Assembly (NCBI RefSeq): GCF_014529705.1 | Contig: NZ_JAANIH010000009.1 | Location: 1 to 64,000, forward strand | Direction of reading: 5' to 3' | Length of the DNA stretch: 64,000 bases | DNA from: Bradyrhizobium campsiandrae | Lineage (GTDB): Bacteria > Pseudomonadota > Alphaproteobacteria > Rhizobiales > Xanthobacteraceae | Notes under the pieces: model-generated | The model's input: only the letters and a program-made list of their open reading frames with translations | What the model was told of the DNA's origin: nothing | Database searches by the model: none | Program-made: the position numbers and the translations under genes | Shown here: positions 32,291 through 43,234 of the stretch, piece after piece | Position numbering within the stretch: the stretch's first letter is position 1 | Layout: the number at the start of each line of letters is the position of its first letter

Positions 32291-33631
32291 ATGAGCGCAG
32301 TGGTGTCCGCAACGGACGCGAGGAGGTCTCGCGTCAGACTGTTCATCGTGACCATGCTGTTCCTGGTCACTACGGTGAACTACGCCGACCGTGCCACGCT
32401 CTCGATCGCCGGCCCCGCGCTGTCCAAGGAACTTCATCTCGATCCCGTCGCGATGGGCTGGATTTTCTCGGCCTTCGGCTGGTCCTATGTGGCCGCGCAG
32501 GTGCCGGGCGGCTGGCTGCTCGACCGCTACGGCTCGCGCCTCGTCTATGCCTTCAGCATCATTGTCTGGTCACTGTTCACGATGATGCAGGGCTGGGTCG
32601 GCCTCCTCAGCGCCGGTGCCGCCATCATCGTGCTGTTCGCGCTTCGCCTCCTGGTCGGCATCGCTGAAGCTCCGTCCTTCCCCGCCAACGCCCGCATCGT
32701 CGCAGCCTGGTTTCCCGGCAACGAGCGCGGTACCGCATCGGCCTTCTTCAATTCGGGGCAATATTTCGCCACCGTGATCTTCGCGCCGCTGATGGGCTGG
32801 ATCGCGCATGATTACGGCTGGCGCTACGTCTTCTCTGTGATGGGCGCGCTCGGAGTAGTCATGGGCCTCGTCTGGCTCAGGACCGTTTACGGTCCGAAGG
32901 AGCATCCTGGTATCAACGAGGCCGAGTTCGATTACATCAGGGACGGCGGCGCGCTGGTCGATCTCGACGCGCCCAAGGAGAAGCGCGCGCCCGAGGCCGG
33001 CTCCGGGTGGGACCACATCCGCCAGCTGCTCTCCAACCGCATGATGCTTGGCGTCTATCTCGGCCAATACTGCATCAACACCCTGACCTATTTCTTCCTG
33101 ACCTGGTTCCCGGTCTATCTCGTCAAGGAGCGCGGCCTCTCGATCCTGCAAGCCGGCTTCATCGCCACACTGCCAGCGCTGTGCGGCTTCATTGGCGGCG
33201 TGCTTGGCGGCATCATCTCCGACGCCATCCTGCGCAGGACCGGCTCGCTGACCATGGCGCGCAAGATTCCGATCGTCGGCGGCATGCTGCTGTCGATGTC
33301 GATCATCGCCTGCAACTATGTCGAGGGACAGGCGCTGGTGGTCGGCTTCATGGCGCTCGCCTTCTTCGGCAAGGGCATCGGTGCGCTCGGCTGGGCCGTC
33401 GTCTCCGACACGTCGCCCAGCGAAGCCGGCGGCGTATCCGGTGGCCTGTTCAATGCCTTCGGCAATCTCTCCTCGATCACCACGCCGATCGTGATCGGCT
33501 ACATCGTGGCTGCGACCGGCTCCTTCAACGGCGCCCTGGTCTTCGTCGGCATCAACGCGCTGGTGGCGGCGTTCGCCTATCTCGTGGTCGTGGGCAGGAT
33601 CGAGCGGGTGATGCTCAAACGTTCCTCCTGA
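32291..33631 (+). CDS. gudP: MFS hexarate transporter, GudP/GarP type
   Basis: A 446-residue twelve-helix transporter of the anion:cation symporter family. The start of helix 1 (TTVNYADRATLSIAGPAL) closely resembles E. coli GudP and GarP, which import D-glucarate and D-galactarate with protons. Motif A-like GGWLLDRYGSRLVYAF and RLLVGIAEAPSFPANARIV follow. An AAGGAGG-like ribosome site precedes the ATG. Genes for both sugars' catabolism follow, which fixes the likely substrate. A terminator separates it from the LysR gene. Confidence 0.88.
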   Translation: MSAVVSATDARRSRVRLFIVTMLFLVTTVNYADRATLSIAGPALSKELHLDPVAMGWIFSAFGWSYVAAQVPGGWLLDRYGSRLVYAFSIIVWSLFTMMQGWVGLLSAGAAIIVLFALRLLVGIAEAPSFPANARIVAAWFPGNERGTASAFFNSGQYFATVIFAPLMGWIAHDYGWRYVFSVMGALGVVMGLVWLRTVYGPKEHPGINEAEFDYIRDGGALVDLDAPKEKRAPEAGSGWDHIRQLLSNRMMLGVYLGQYCINTLTYFFLTWFPVYLVKERGLSILQAGFIATLPALCGFIGGVLGGIISDAILRRTGSLTMARKIPIVGGMLLSMSIIACNYVEGQALVVGFMALAFFGKGIGALGWAVVSDTSPSEAGGVSGGLFNAFGNLSSITTPIVIGYIVAATGSFNGALVFVGINALVAAFAYLVVVGRIERVMLKRSS

Positions 33632-33667
33632 GCGCTCCGGAACAAGCGGAGCGGGACAGGCAACTCA

Positions 33668-33699
33668 ACGGCGGCTGTCAAAGGCCGCCGTCTTTGTTT
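33668..33699 (+). terminator. Rho-independent terminator after gudP
   Basis: ACGGCGGC (33668-33675) pairs with GCCGCCGT (33684-33691), followed by CTTTGTTT. It ends only two bases before the ribosome site of the LysR gene, so that gene needs its own promoter or read-through. Confidence 0.75.
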
Positions 33700-33711
33700 A
33701 AGGAGAGATCG

Positions 33712-34665
33712 ATGCTAGAAGTGCCGGAGAAACGCCTTATCCATCTAAGGCATGTATCGATGTTCGACCTCAACCAGCTCCGCTGTTTCGTCACGGTGGC
33801 GGAGGAACTGCATTTCGGCCGCGCCGCCGCGCGGCTGAACATGACCCAGCCGCCACTGTCCCGGCAAATCCAGGTGCTTGAGCACATCATCGACGCGCCG
33901 CTGCTGGAGCGCACCAGCCGCTCGGTGCGCCTGACACCGGCGGGCCGCAGCTTCCTCCCCGAAGCGCGGCGCATCCTGAAGCTCGCCGAAAGCGCTTCGC
34001 AGGTCGCCCGCCGCATCGCACTCGGCAAGACCGGCTCGCTGAAGATCGGCTTCACGGCCGCGGCCGCCTACGGCTTCCTGCCCGAACTGGTCGCGGCCTG
34101 CCGCGCCAAGCTGCCGGAGGTCGATTTCTCGCTGAAGGAGATGGTCTCCGGCGACCAGTTCGAAGCGCTGACCTCGGGCCAGATCGATGCCGGCCTGCTG
34201 CGGCCGCCGATCGCGCGGCCGGAGCTCGCCAGCCGCCGCGTCGTCGCCGAGCCCCTGCTCGCTGCGATCCCGAAGAAGCATCCGCTGGCCAATGCCGAGA
34301 ACATCACGGTCAAGGATTTCGACGACCAGCCCTTCGTGATGTATTCGCCCTATGAGAGCCGCTACTTCCACGATCTCCTTGTGGCGCTGTTCACCCGCGC
34401 CGACATACTGCCGCGTTATGTCCAGCATTTGAGTCAGATCCATTCGATCCTGGCGATGGTGCGCGCCGGTCTTGGCCTTGCCATCGTACCGGCGGCGGCC
34501 GCCGGGCTGAAAATCTCCGACGTCCGGCTGCGGCCGCTGAAGCTGCGCAACCGCGTGCCGGTCGAGCTCTTCATGGTCTGGCGCCGCGACGACGAGAACC
34601 CGCTGCTGTCGGCGCTGGTCAAGATCGCCGGTGAATTGTCGTCCGTGGAGGTCGTGGAGGATTGA
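33712..34665 (+). CDS. LysR-type transcription regulator of the hexarate locus
   Basis: A 317-residue LysR protein. The N-terminal helix-turn-helix is typical: LNQLRCFVTVAEELHFGRAA then ARLNMTQPPLSRQIQVLEH, with LLERTSRSVRLTPAGRSFLP after it. An effector-binding domain follows (~100-300: LKIGFTAAAAYGFLPELVAA, LGLAIVPAAAAGL). The ATG at 33712 has a strong AAGGAGAG ribosome site; a later ATG at 33760 starts the canonical helix and is less well placed. It sits between the transporter and the catabolic genes, all on one strand, so it probably controls them in response to glucarate or galactarate. Confidence 0.9.
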   Translation: MLEVPEKRLIHLRHVSMFDLNQLRCFVTVAEELHFGRAAARLNMTQPPLSRQIQVLEHIIDAPLLERTSRSVRLTPAGRSFLPEARRILKLAESASQVARRIALGKTGSLKIGFTAAAAYGFLPELVAACRAKLPEVDFSLKEMVSGDQFEALTSGQIDAGLLRPPIARPELASRRVVAEPLLAAIPKKHPLANAENITVKDFDDQPFVMYSPYESRYFHDLLVALFTRADILPRYVQHLSQIHSILAMVRAGLGLAIVPAAAAGLKISDVRLRPLKLRNRVPVELFMVWRRDDENPLLSALVKIAGELSSVEVVED

Positions 34666-34792
34666 TGCTCAATCCGCATCGGTCGATATAGGCTTTGGCT
34701 TGGACGCGCATCGAACGCTTGCCTAAACAGCGGCCATGGACGCGTGCCTCAGTGAGCGTCCCCGACACACACGACAGCAGGGAGCAGCGCCC

Positions 34793-35737
34793 ATGAGCAA
34801 GATGACCCCGCAGGAAATGGCCCAGAAGATCGGATCGGGCCTCCTGTCCTTCCCCGTCACGCCATTCAAGGCGGACTATTCCTTCGACGAAGCGACCTAC
34901 CGCGCCAATATGGACTGGCTGTGCGGCTACAACGTCGCAGGCCTGTTCGCCGCCGGCGGCACCGGCGAGTTCTTCTCGCTGACCCCGACCGAGGTCCCTG
35001 AGGTGGTCAAGGTCGCCGTCGACGAGACCAAGGGCCGCGTGCCCGTGCTCGCCGGCACCGGCTATGGCACCGCGATTGCGCGCGAGATCGCCGTCGGGGC
35101 GGAGAAGGCCGGCGCGGACGGCCTGCTGCTGCTGCCGCCCTACCTCACCCATTCCGAACAGGAGGGCCTCGCCGCTCATGTCGAGGCCGTCTGCGCCTCC
35201 GTGAAGATCGGCGTCATCGTCTACAACAGAGACAACGCCATCCTGCAGCCCGACACGCTGGCCCGCCTCGCCGAGCGCTGCCCGAACCTCGTCGGCTACA
35301 AGGACGGCATCGGCGACATCGAGCTGATGACCCGCGTCTACACCAACCTCGGCGACCGCCTGACCTATGTCGGTGGCCTGCCGACCGCCGAGACCTTCGC
35401 GCTGCCCTATCTCGACATGGGCGTGACGACCTATTCCTCGGCCGTGTTCAATTTCGTGCCCGAGTTCGCCACCAATTTCTACGCCGCTGTGCGCAAGCGC
35501 GACCATGCCACGATCCATGCCGGGCTAAAGGATTTCATCCTGCCGCTGATCGCGATCCGCAATCGCAAGAAGGGCTATGCGGTCTCGATCATCAAGGCCG
35601 GCATGAAGGTGATTGGCCGCGATTCCGGACCGGTCCGCCCGCCGCTCACCGACCTGACCGAGCAGGAGATGGCGGAACTGACGGCGCTGGTGCAGAATCT
35701 GCCCGCCATCCGATCGTCACAACAGGCTGCTGAATAA
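34793..35737 (+). CDS. kdgD: 5-dehydro-4-deoxyglucarate dehydratase
   Basis: A 314-residue member of the DapA/N-acetylneuraminate lyase family. It converts 5-dehydro-4-deoxy-D-glucarate to 2-oxoglutarate semialdehyde, CO2 and water (EC 4.2.1.41). The beta-alpha barrel shows [16 protein letters not shown] (substrate carboxylate loop, ~52-67), Tyr144 in IVYNRDNA and the Schiff-base Lys170 in [10 protein letters not shown]. The start ATG 34793 follows an AGGGAGC site. Next come glucarate dehydratase (26-nt gap) and the semialdehyde dehydrogenase, which make and consume its substrate and product, so the call rests on both sequence and context. Confidence 0.92.
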   Translation: MSKMTPQEMAQKIGSGLLSFPVTPFKADYSFDEATYRANMDWLCGYNVAGLFAAGGTGEFFSLTPTEVPEVVKVAVDETKGRVPVLAGTGYGTAIAREIAVGAEKAGADGLLLLPPYLTHSEQEGLAAHVEAVCASVKIGVIVYNRDNAILQPDTLARLAERCPNLVGYKDGIGDIELMTRVYTNLGDRLTYVGGLPTAETFALPYLDMGVTTYSSAVFNFVPEFATNFYAAVRKRDHATIHAGLKDFILPLIAIRNRKKGYAVSIIKAGMKVIGRDSGPVRPPLTDLTEQEMAELTALVQNLPAIRSSQQAAE

Positions 35738-35763
35738 CAAACGACAACCGGGAGGATCGTGCG

Positions 35764-37107
35764 ATGGCCCAGACTGCAATTTCCGGAGCGCCAGTCGTCA
35801 CAGCGATGCAGGTGATTCCAGTCGCGGGCCGCGACAGCATGCTCCTCAATCTAAGCGGCGCGCACGCGCCGTTCTTCACCCGTAACATCGTCATCCTCAC
35901 CGACAATGCCGGCCACACCGGTGTCGGCGAGGTGCCGGGCGGGCAAAAGATCTGGCAGACCCTGCAGGACGCCAGGGATCTCGTGATCGGCAAGACCGTC
36001 GGCGCGATGAACAACATCCTCGCCGATATCAGAACGACCTTCGCCGACCGCGACGCCGGCGGCCGTGGCAAGCAGACGTTTGATCTTCGCGTGATGATCC
36101 ACGCGGTCACTGCGATCGAATCCGCCCTGCTCGACCTGCTCGGCCAGCACCTCAATCTGCCTGTCGCCGCCCTGCTCGGCGAAGGCCAGCAGCGCAACAG
36201 CGTCGAAACGCTCGGCTATCTCTTCTTCGTCGGCGATCGGCGTAAGTCCAAGCTCGACTACGTCACCGGCGAGACCGGCAAGGCGGAATGGTTTAACCTC
36301 CGCCATCAGGAGGCGATGACCCCGGAGACCGTGGTGCGGCTCGCGGAGGCCACGCAGGACCATTACGGCTTCGCCGATTTCAAGCTCAAGGGCGGCGTGC
36401 TCCGCGGCGAACAGGAGATTGAGGCGGTCACGGCCATCGCCAAGCGTTTTCCCAACGCGCGCGTCACGCTCGATCCCAATGGCGCCTGGTCGCTCGACGA
36501 GGCCATCAGCCTCTGCAAGAACATGCACGGCATCCTCGCCTATGCCGAGGACCCCTGCGGTGCCGAGGCGGGCTTCTCCGGCCGCGAGATCATGGCCGAG
36601 TTCCGCCGCGCCACGGGGCTGCCGACCGCGACCAACATGATTGCCACCGACTGGCGGCAGCTCAGCCACGCCCTGCGCCTGGGCGCGGTGGACATTCCAC
36701 TGGCCGATCCCCATTTCTGGACCATGCAAGGCTCCGTCCGCGTCGCCCAGACCTGCCGTGACAACGGCCTGACCTGGGGCTCGCACTCCAACAACCACTT
36801 CGACATTTCGCTGGCGATGTTCACCCATGTCGGCGCCGCCGCTCCGGGCAAGGTGACCGCGATCGACACCCACTGGATCTGGCAGGATGGCCAGGCGCTG
36901 ACCAAGGAGCCGCTACTGATCCGCGGTGGCAAGATCGCGGTTCCGGATCGCCCGGGTCTCGGCATCGAGATCGACAGCGCGGCCATCGAGGCCGCGCATG
37001 AGCTTTACAAGAAGCATGGACTCGGTGCCCGCGATGACGCTATTGCCATGCAGGATCTGATCCCGGGCTGGAGCTTTGACGACAAGCGTCCCTGCCTCGT
37101 GCGTTAG
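35764..37107 (+). CDS. gudD: D-glucarate dehydratase
   Basis: A 447-residue enolase-superfamily enzyme converting D-glucarate to 5-dehydro-4-deoxy-D-glucarate (EC 4.2.1.40). Catalytic motifs are intact: KLKGG with K207 and K209 (KxK), the metal ligand D237 in LDPNGAW, E262 in YAEDPCG, N291 region in [10 protein letters not shown] and the His341 base in GSHSNNHFD. Length and spacing match E. coli GudD. It lies between kdgD and the aldehyde dehydrogenase, with short gaps and a GGGAGGATC ribosome site, so the three are one operon. Confidence 0.94.
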   Translation: MAQTAISGAPVVTAMQVIPVAGRDSMLLNLSGAHAPFFTRNIVILTDNAGHTGVGEVPGGQKIWQTLQDARDLVIGKTVGAMNNILADIRTTFADRDAGGRGKQTFDLRVMIHAVTAIESALLDLLGQHLNLPVAALLGEGQQRNSVETLGYLFFVGDRRKSKLDYVTGETGKAEWFNLRHQEAMTPETVVRLAEATQDHYGFADFKLKGGVLRGEQEIEAVTAIAKRFPNARVTLDPNGAWSLDEAISLCKNMHGILAYAEDPCGAEAGFSGREIMAEFRRATGLPTATNMIATDWRQLSHALRLGAVDIPLADPHFWTMQGSVRVAQTCRDNGLTWGSHSNNHFDISLAMFTHVGAAAPGKVTAIDTHWIWQDGQALTKEPLLIRGGKIAVPDRPGLGIEIDSAAIEAAHELYKKHGLGARDDAIAMQDLIPGWSFDDKRPCLVR

Positions 37108-37125
37108 AAACTCTGGAGGAATGAG

Positions 37126-38574
37126 ATGACTGCGATCCTGAAAAACTTCATCGGCGGCGAGTGGGTCGATGGCTCCGGCGTCACCAGGAACATCAACCCC
37201 TCCAACACCAACGATCTCGTCGGCGAATACGCCAAGGCCGACAAGGCGCAGACCGAGAAGGCGATCGCCGCCGCGAAGGCCGCGTTCCCCGCCTGGGCGC
37301 AGTCGACCCCGCAGGTGCGCTACGACGCGCTGAACAAGATTTCCACCGAAATCCTCGCCCGAAAAGAAGAGCTTGGCAAACTCCTCGCCCGCGAGGAAGG
37401 CAAGACGCTGCCCGAGGGCATCGGCGAGGTCGCCCGCGCCGGCCAGATCTTTGCGTTCTTCGCCGGCGAGGCGCTGCGCCTGATCGGCGAGAAGGGCGCC
37501 TCGGTCCGCCCCGGGATCGACGTCGAGCTGACGCGTGAGCCGGTCGGCGTCGTCGGCATGATCACGCCCTGGAATTTCCCGATCGCGATCCCTGCCTGGA
37601 AGATCGCGCCCGCGCTCTGCTACGGCAACACCGTCGTGTTCAAGCCGGCCGAGCTGGTGCCCGGCTCGGGCCACGCGCTCGCCGAGATCATCACTCGCTC
37701 CGGCATTCCCGCCGGCGTGTTCAATCTCGTGGTCGGCTCCGGCTCCGTCGTCGGCCAGACCCTGCTCGAGCACCCTGACGTTGCCGCGATCTCCTTCACC
37801 GGATCGGTGCAGACGGGGCGCAAGATCGCGCAGGCCTGCGTGCTCTCGAACCCGATGAAGAAATTCCAGCTCGAGATGGGCGGCAAGAACCCGCTGGTCG
37901 TGCTCGACGACGCCGACCTCAAAACAGCCGTCGAGGTCGCCGTCAACGGCGCCTATTTCTCGACCGGCCAGCGCTGCACCGCCTCCTCGCGCCTGATCGT
38001 CACCGAAGGCATCCATGATCGCTTCGTCGCTGCTGTGGCCGAACGCCTGAACAGCCTGTCGGTGGACGATGCGCTCAAGGCCGGCGTGCATATCGGCCCG
38101 GTGGTCGACCAGAGCCAGCTCGACCAGGACCTGCGCTACATCAAGATCGGCCAGGACGAGGGCGCCAAGCTCGCCTTCGGCGGTGAGCTGCTCAAGCGCG
38201 AGAACCCCGGCCATTACCTGCAGCCGGCGCTGTTCACCGAAGCCAACAACAACATGCGCATCGCGCGTGAAGAGATCTTTGGCCCCGTCGCCGCCGTCAT
38301 CCGCGCCAAGAACTACGAGGAGGCACTCGCGATCTCCAACGACACCGAGTTCGGCCTCGCCTCCGGCATCTGCACATCAAGCCTGAAATACGCCTCGCAC
38401 TACAAGCGCAACAGCGAGTCCGGCATGGTCATGGTCAACCTGCCGACCGCCGGCGTCGACTATCACGTGCCGTTCGGCGGCCGGAAGGGCTCGAGCTACG
38501 GCGCCCGTGAGCAGGGTTCCTATGCCCGCGAGTTCTACACCACGGTGAAGACGGCTTACACCTATCCGGGTTGA
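37126..38574 (+). CDS. 2-oxoglutarate semialdehyde dehydrogenase
   Basis: A 482-residue NAD(P)-dependent aldehyde dehydrogenase. It has the cofactor loop VVGMITPWNFPIAIPAWK, FTGSVQTGRKIAQA, the general base Glu250 in FQLEMGGKNPLVV and the nucleophile Cys284 in STGQRCTASSRL. Sequence alone allows several aldehyde substrates. Its place directly behind kdgD and gudD indicates oxidation of 2-oxoglutarate semialdehyde to 2-oxoglutarate (EC 1.2.1.26), the last step of the hexarate route. It lies 18 nt after gudD. Confidence 0.9.
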   Translation: MTAILKNFIGGEWVDGSGVTRNINPSNTNDLVGEYAKADKAQTEKAIAAAKAAFPAWAQSTPQVRYDALNKISTEILARKEELGKLLAREEGKTLPEGIGEVARAGQIFAFFAGEALRLIGEKGASVRPGIDVELTREPVGVVGMITPWNFPIAIPAWKIAPALCYGNTVVFKPAELVPGSGHALAEIITRSGIPAGVFNLVVGSGSVVGQTLLEHPDVAAISFTGSVQTGRKIAQACVLSNPMKKFQLEMGGKNPLVVLDDADLKTAVEVAVNGAYFSTGQRCTASSRLIVTEGIHDRFVAAVAERLNSLSVDDALKAGVHIGPVVDQSQLDQDLRYIKIGQDEGAKLAFGGELLKRENPGHYLQPALFTEANNNMRIAREEIFGPVAAVIRAKNYEEALAISNDTEFGLASGICTSSLKYASHYKRNSESGMVMVNLPTAGVDYHVPFGGRKGSSYGAREQGSYAREFYTTVKTAYTYPG

Positions 38575-38586
38575 TGGGCTGACATC

Positions 38587-38673
38587 GTAGGGTGGGTTAG
38601 CGCAGCGTAACCCACCTCTTCTGCTTCCGCGGACAAAGACAATGGTGGGTTACGCTGCGCTAACCCACCTTAC
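38587..38673. repeat. Palindromic GTAGGGTGGG repeat between operon genes
   Basis: GTAGGGTGGGTTAGCGCAGCGTAACCCACC runs from 38587 and its near-complement GGTGGGTTACGCTGCGCTAACCCACC ends near 38670, giving a long inverted repeat with inner repeats. It belongs to the same family as the copy at 58300-58391. It sits between the aldehyde dehydrogenase and galactarate dehydratase genes and may form an mRNA hairpin in the operon. Confidence 0.8.
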
Positions 38674-38690
38674 AAATCCCGGAATCCTCC

Positions 38691-40232
38691 ATGGACCAGG
38701 ACGTCGCAGCAAAAGAACAGCCCCGCTACATCAAGCTCAACGCGCGCGACAACGTCGCGATCGTGGTCAATGATTTCGGGCTTCCCGCCGGCTCCCGCTT
38801 TGCCTGCGGGTTGACGCTGCGCGCCTTCGTGCCGCAAGGGCACAAGACCGCCCTGATCGATATCGCACAGGATGAGCCAATCATCCGCTATGGCGAGGTG
38901 ATCGGCTACGCGCTCTCGCCGATATCGGCCGGCGAATGGGTCGACGAGGCCCGCATCCGCATGCCCGAGGCCCCTGCCCTCGACAAACTGGAAATCTCGA
39001 CTGCCGTCCCCGCGCCGCTGCCGCCGCTCGAAGGCTTTACTTTCGAGGGCTATCGCAATCCTGATGGGTCGGTCGGCACCAAGAACATCCTCGGCATCTC
39101 CTCCTCCGTGCAATGCGTCAAGGGCACGATGGAATATGCGGTGAAGCGCATCCGCGCCGAGCTGCTGCCGAAATATCCTAATGTCGATGACGTCGTGCCG
39201 CTGACCCACGCTTATGGCTGCGGCGTCGCCATCACCGCACCCGACGCGGTCGTACCGATCCGCACCCTGCAAAACCTCGCGCTCAACCCGAATTTCGGCG
39301 GCGAGATTCTCGTCGTCGGCCTCGGCTGCGAAAAGCTCGCGCCGGAGCGGCTGGTGCCGGAAGGCGTCAGCGACGCCATCGTGCGCATGCAGGACGAGGC
39401 CTTTGACGGCTTCGGCGCCATCGTCGATGCGATCATGACCCAGGCCGAGGCACGGCTGAAGGTGCTCAACACCCGCAGGCGCGAGACCCGTCCGGCGTCC
39501 GACCTCGTCATCGGCCTGCAATGCGGCGGCAGCGATGCCTTCTCCGGCGTCACCGCCAATCCCGCCGTGGGCTTCGCCGCGGACCTCCTGGTGCGTGCCG
39601 GCGCCACCGTGATGTTCTCGGAAGTCACCGAAGTGCGCGACGCGATTCAGCTGCTCACCAGGCGCGCCATCAACGAGGATGTCGGCCGCGCGCTGGTGCG
39701 CGAGATGGCCTGGTACGATTCCTACCTCGCCCGCGGCGGCGCCGACCGCAGCGCCAACACGACGCCTGGCAACAAGAAGGGCGGCCTCGCCAACATCGTC
39801 GAAAAATCATTGGGCTCGATCGTCAAATCAGGCTCATCAGCCATCACGGGCGTGCTCTCGCCCGGCCAGAAGGCAACGCAGAAGGGCATGCTGTTCGCGG
39901 CAACGCCGGCGAGCGACTTCATCTGCGGCACGCTCCAGCTCGCCTCCGGCATGACGTTGCAAGTGTTCACCACCGGACGCGGCACGCCCTATGGCCTCGC
40001 GGCTGCGCCTGTGATCAAAGTCGCAACCCGCACCGAGCTGGCGCGTCGCTGGAAGGACCTGATCGATTTCGACGCGGGCGGCATCGCCACCGGTGCCAAG
40101 ACCATCGAGGAAACCGGCTGGGATCTGTTCCGCCTGATCCTCGACGTCGCCTCCGGCCGGACCAAGCCGTGGTCGGATCGCTGGGGCATCCACAACGACC
40201 TCACGCTGTTCAATCCGGCGCCAGTGACGTGA
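38691..40232 (+). CDS. garD: Galactarate dehydratase (UxaA family)
   Basis: A 513-residue protein of the UxaA/GarD family, which dehydrates D-galactarate to 5-dehydro-4-deoxy-D-glucarate (EC 4.2.1.42) using a metal ion. The small N-terminal SAF-like domain (~20-100) is followed by the main domain, beginning [20 protein letters not shown], with [19 protein letters not shown] and [20 protein letters not shown], the family's Cys/Gly motifs. Altronate dehydratase is the alternative within the family. Galactarate is preferred because its product feeds the adjacent kdgD step. A dispersed repeat separates it from the operon upstream. Confidence 0.88.
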   Translation: MDQDVAAKEQPRYIKLNARDNVAIVVNDFGLPAGSRFACGLTLRAFVPQGHKTALIDIAQDEPIIRYGEVIGYALSPISAGEWVDEARIRMPEAPALDKLEISTAVPAPLPPLEGFTFEGYRNPDGSVGTKNILGISSSVQCVKGTMEYAVKRIRAELLPKYPNVDDVVPLTHAYGCGVAITAPDAVVPIRTLQNLALNPNFGGEILVVGLGCEKLAPERLVPEGVSDAIVRMQDEAFDGFGAIVDAIMTQAEARLKVLNTRRRETRPASDLVIGLQCGGSDAFSGVTANPAVGFAADLLVRAGATVMFSEVTEVRDAIQLLTRRAINEDVGRALVREMAWYDSYLARGGADRSANTTPGNKKGGLANIVEKSLGSIVKSGSSAITGVLSPGQKATQKGMLFAATPASDFICGTLQLASGMTLQVFTTGRGTPYGLAAAPVIKVATRTELARRWKDLIDFDAGGIATGAKTIEETGWDLFRLILDVASGRTKPWSDRWGIHNDLTLFNPAPVT

Positions 40233-40416
40233 GCGCCGGCATCCGGTGAAACCAGCCTGAAACAAAGGCGCGAAAAGCGTCGCCTTCACTTCATGATGGT
40301 CGCGCCACGCAACCAAATAACTCCGTCATTGGACACGAATGTTCGCACACAAGCGAACCTCTCGCAGCCGTGTTGCGACCAAACCTCCGATTGATATCTT
40401 CAACGGAGATTTTGAA

Positions 40417-40686
40417 ATGCGTGTTCTTTCGATGATGGCCGTTGCCGGCGCGGTGATTGCAAGCACAGCCAGCGCGTTTGCCGGCGAGTTGCCCTCTTAC
40501 GAGTCCAAGTCGTTTCCGATCTCGGCAGTGCAGGTGCAAGTGCTCGGTGCCACCGATGTCGAGCAGCAATCGACCCCGGCCGCGATGACCGTCGCTGGGA
40601 TGCCGGCCTCGCCCGCGCAAATCTCGGTGCTGTCGCCGCGCGTCAAGCGGCTCGCCAGCGCGAGCTCCGACGGCAAGCCGCGCTAG
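40417..40686 (+). CDS. Small exported protein, unknown function
   Basis: An 89-residue protein with a clear signal peptide (MRVLSMMAVAGAVIASTASA, cleavage near FAG-EL) and a ~65-residue mature part rich in Ser/Val/Ala, with no cysteine and no family I recognise. A CGGAGAT site precedes ATG 40417. The region upstream (40339) is in frame but lacks protein-like sequence. Confidence 0.65.
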   Translation: MRVLSMMAVAGAVIASTASAFAGELPSYESKSFPISAVQVQVLGATDVEQQSTPAAMTVAGMPASPAQISVLSPRVKRLASASSDGKPR

Positions 40687-40737
40687 GCATCGCTCTCGGC
40701 TGCAGCGTCCGCATCCATTGCGGGCGCCGTCAGCGCC

Positions 40738-41094
40738 TCAGGTCATGCTTCCTGGCATGAAGCAGCGCACGCGCGGATGACCGTCGATATAGTGCTTCCA
40801 CACCATGGTGCGGCCGATCTTGTTCGGCTCGGTGATCACGGCACCGTCGGGCACGACGACCCACTCCTCGTCGAGGTGCACGCGGTAATGTCCCTTGTCG
40901 GACTCCCAGTCGACATCGGCGACGACATAGCCGTCGGCGTCCGAGCAGCACTGCCCGTACTCGCTGCGCAGGCTCTCGAACCAGGGTTTGAGCGGCGAGT
41001 TGGCATAGCGCCCGTCATCGCGCGCGAGCGCCGATGTTGCGAGCGCCGTCATCAGCCCAAGCAGGCTCGCCGCACACAGTCTTGCAAGTCTCAT
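40738..41094 (-). CDS. Small exported protein with cysteine pair, unknown function
   Basis: A 118-residue protein: signal peptide (MRLARLCAASLLGLMTALAT, ending SALAR), then a mature domain with YGQCCSDADGYVVADVDWES, HYRVHLDEEWVVVPDGAVIT and RVRCFMPGSM. The paired and terminal cysteines suggest disulfide bonding in the periplasm. This conserved pattern recurs in alphaproteobacterial hypothetical proteins. No function can be given. It converges with the small exported gene at 40417 (51 nt apart). Confidence 0.7.
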   Translation of the reverse strand: MRLARLCAASLLGLMTALATSALARDDGRYANSPLKPWFESLRSEYGQCCSDADGYVVADVDWESDKGHYRVHLDEEWVVVPDGAVITEPNKIGRTMVWKHYIDGHPRVRCFMPGSMT

Positions 41095-41342
41095 AGCGTC
41101 ATCTCACCGATCGAAGGCGGCGCCGCGAGGACCAGCCGGCGTCCCCTCACGCCCTCGAACGGGCGCGGAAACGACGACTCGTTCCTCCGGCAGCTTTGCC
41201 GACAGCTATGCAAATCCGGCGCCAGCGCGCATTCCGGGGAACTACTGGCGCATGTGCGCCCGGCGTTCGTCCTTCGACGAACGCATCTCTGCCGGAAATG
41301 ACGGTTGCGTGCGGCAGAAGCCGCGACGGCCGCGCGCCGAGC

Positions 41343-41933
41343 CTACTGCTTCGGCGCCGGCGCCATTGCGCCGCCCTTCTTCGCGGCGGGTGCCGGCTTC
41401 GGCACGGTCGCGGCCGCCTGGGCGGGCAGGTATTTGGCGACGATCGCCGGATCGACCTGCGCGATGTTGGCGTCCGGCAGGCGCGTCCAGGTTTCGTCCT
41501 TGCCGAACAGGGAGATGCCGAGGAAGCCTCGCATGGTCAGGGTCTGGCCATCCGGGCTCACCGTCATCTTGGCCTTCCAGATGTTGCCGTCGCGTGGATT
41601 GACGACGTTGCCGCCCTCATACTTCAACCCGTCGCGTTTCATGTCGCGAATGAAGGAGAGGCCGAGCACCGGCTGGTCCTTGCGATCGTCGGTACATTTC
41701 GAGCAGACCTCGTTCGGGTCGTCGCCGGGGCGCGGAAAGGTCTTTGCGATCACGCCTTCGAAGATGCCGTTGTGGTCGATGAAGAGGAACCATCCCACCG
41801 TCTTGCCATTTTCGACCTTCTGCCAAAGGCCCGCGGCAGTCGGCTGCGGGGCTTGCGCCGCGACCGGGCTCATCGCCGCGAGCGCGAACGCGAGGAACGG
41901 CAGCAGCCGAAAGCTGGAAAAGAGAGTCCGCAT
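41343..41933 (-). CDS. DUF2147-type exported protein
   Basis: A ~196-residue protein with signal peptide ([20 protein letters not shown]) and the DUF2147 pattern: [59 protein letters not shown] and [23 protein letters not shown]2147 proteins are small periplasmic beta-barrel-like proteins of unknown role. The C-terminal ~40 residues are Ala/Pro/Lys-rich. Two ATGs lie six bases apart; 41933 is better spaced from the AAGGTG site than 41939. It lies 107 nt downstream of the FNR gene on the same strand. Confidence 0.8.
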   Translation of the reverse strand: MRTLFSSFRLLPFLAFALAAMSPVAAQAPQPTAAGLWQKVENGKTVGWFLFIDHNGIFEGVIAKTFPRPGDDPNEVCSKCTDDRKDQPVLGLSFIRDMKRDGLKYEGGNVVNPRDGNIWKAKMTVSPDGQTLTMRGFLGISLFGKDETWTRLPDANIAQVDPAIVAKYLPAQAAATVPKPAPAAKKGGAMAPAPKQ

Positions 41934-42040
41934 TATCATCACCTTGCTATTCCACGACTGGAATGGCCGCAGACTACGGCGATTTCGCGAACCATTCCAG
42001 CACCAGAAACATGGGATCCGATCCGCGGCGGCTGCCGCCG

Positions 42041-43078
<1,038 letters not shown>

Positions 43079-43234
43079 TTATCGGTCGTTATCGGTTGGA
43101 CGGCGCCCGTCGGGCAGAGGTGACCCTGCCTGTCTAGCCAACGGGGATGGATCAGGGAAGGCATAAAAGCGGGAGCGCCCCGCGAGCACACCCACTTGCC
43201 GGGTCAGGATAACTGGGCTGTAACGGGGCTGGAT

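Noticed and set aside
33007-33711. N-terminal extension of the LysR gene
   Set aside because: It lies in another frame of gudP and crosses the terminator; the ribosome site marks 33712.
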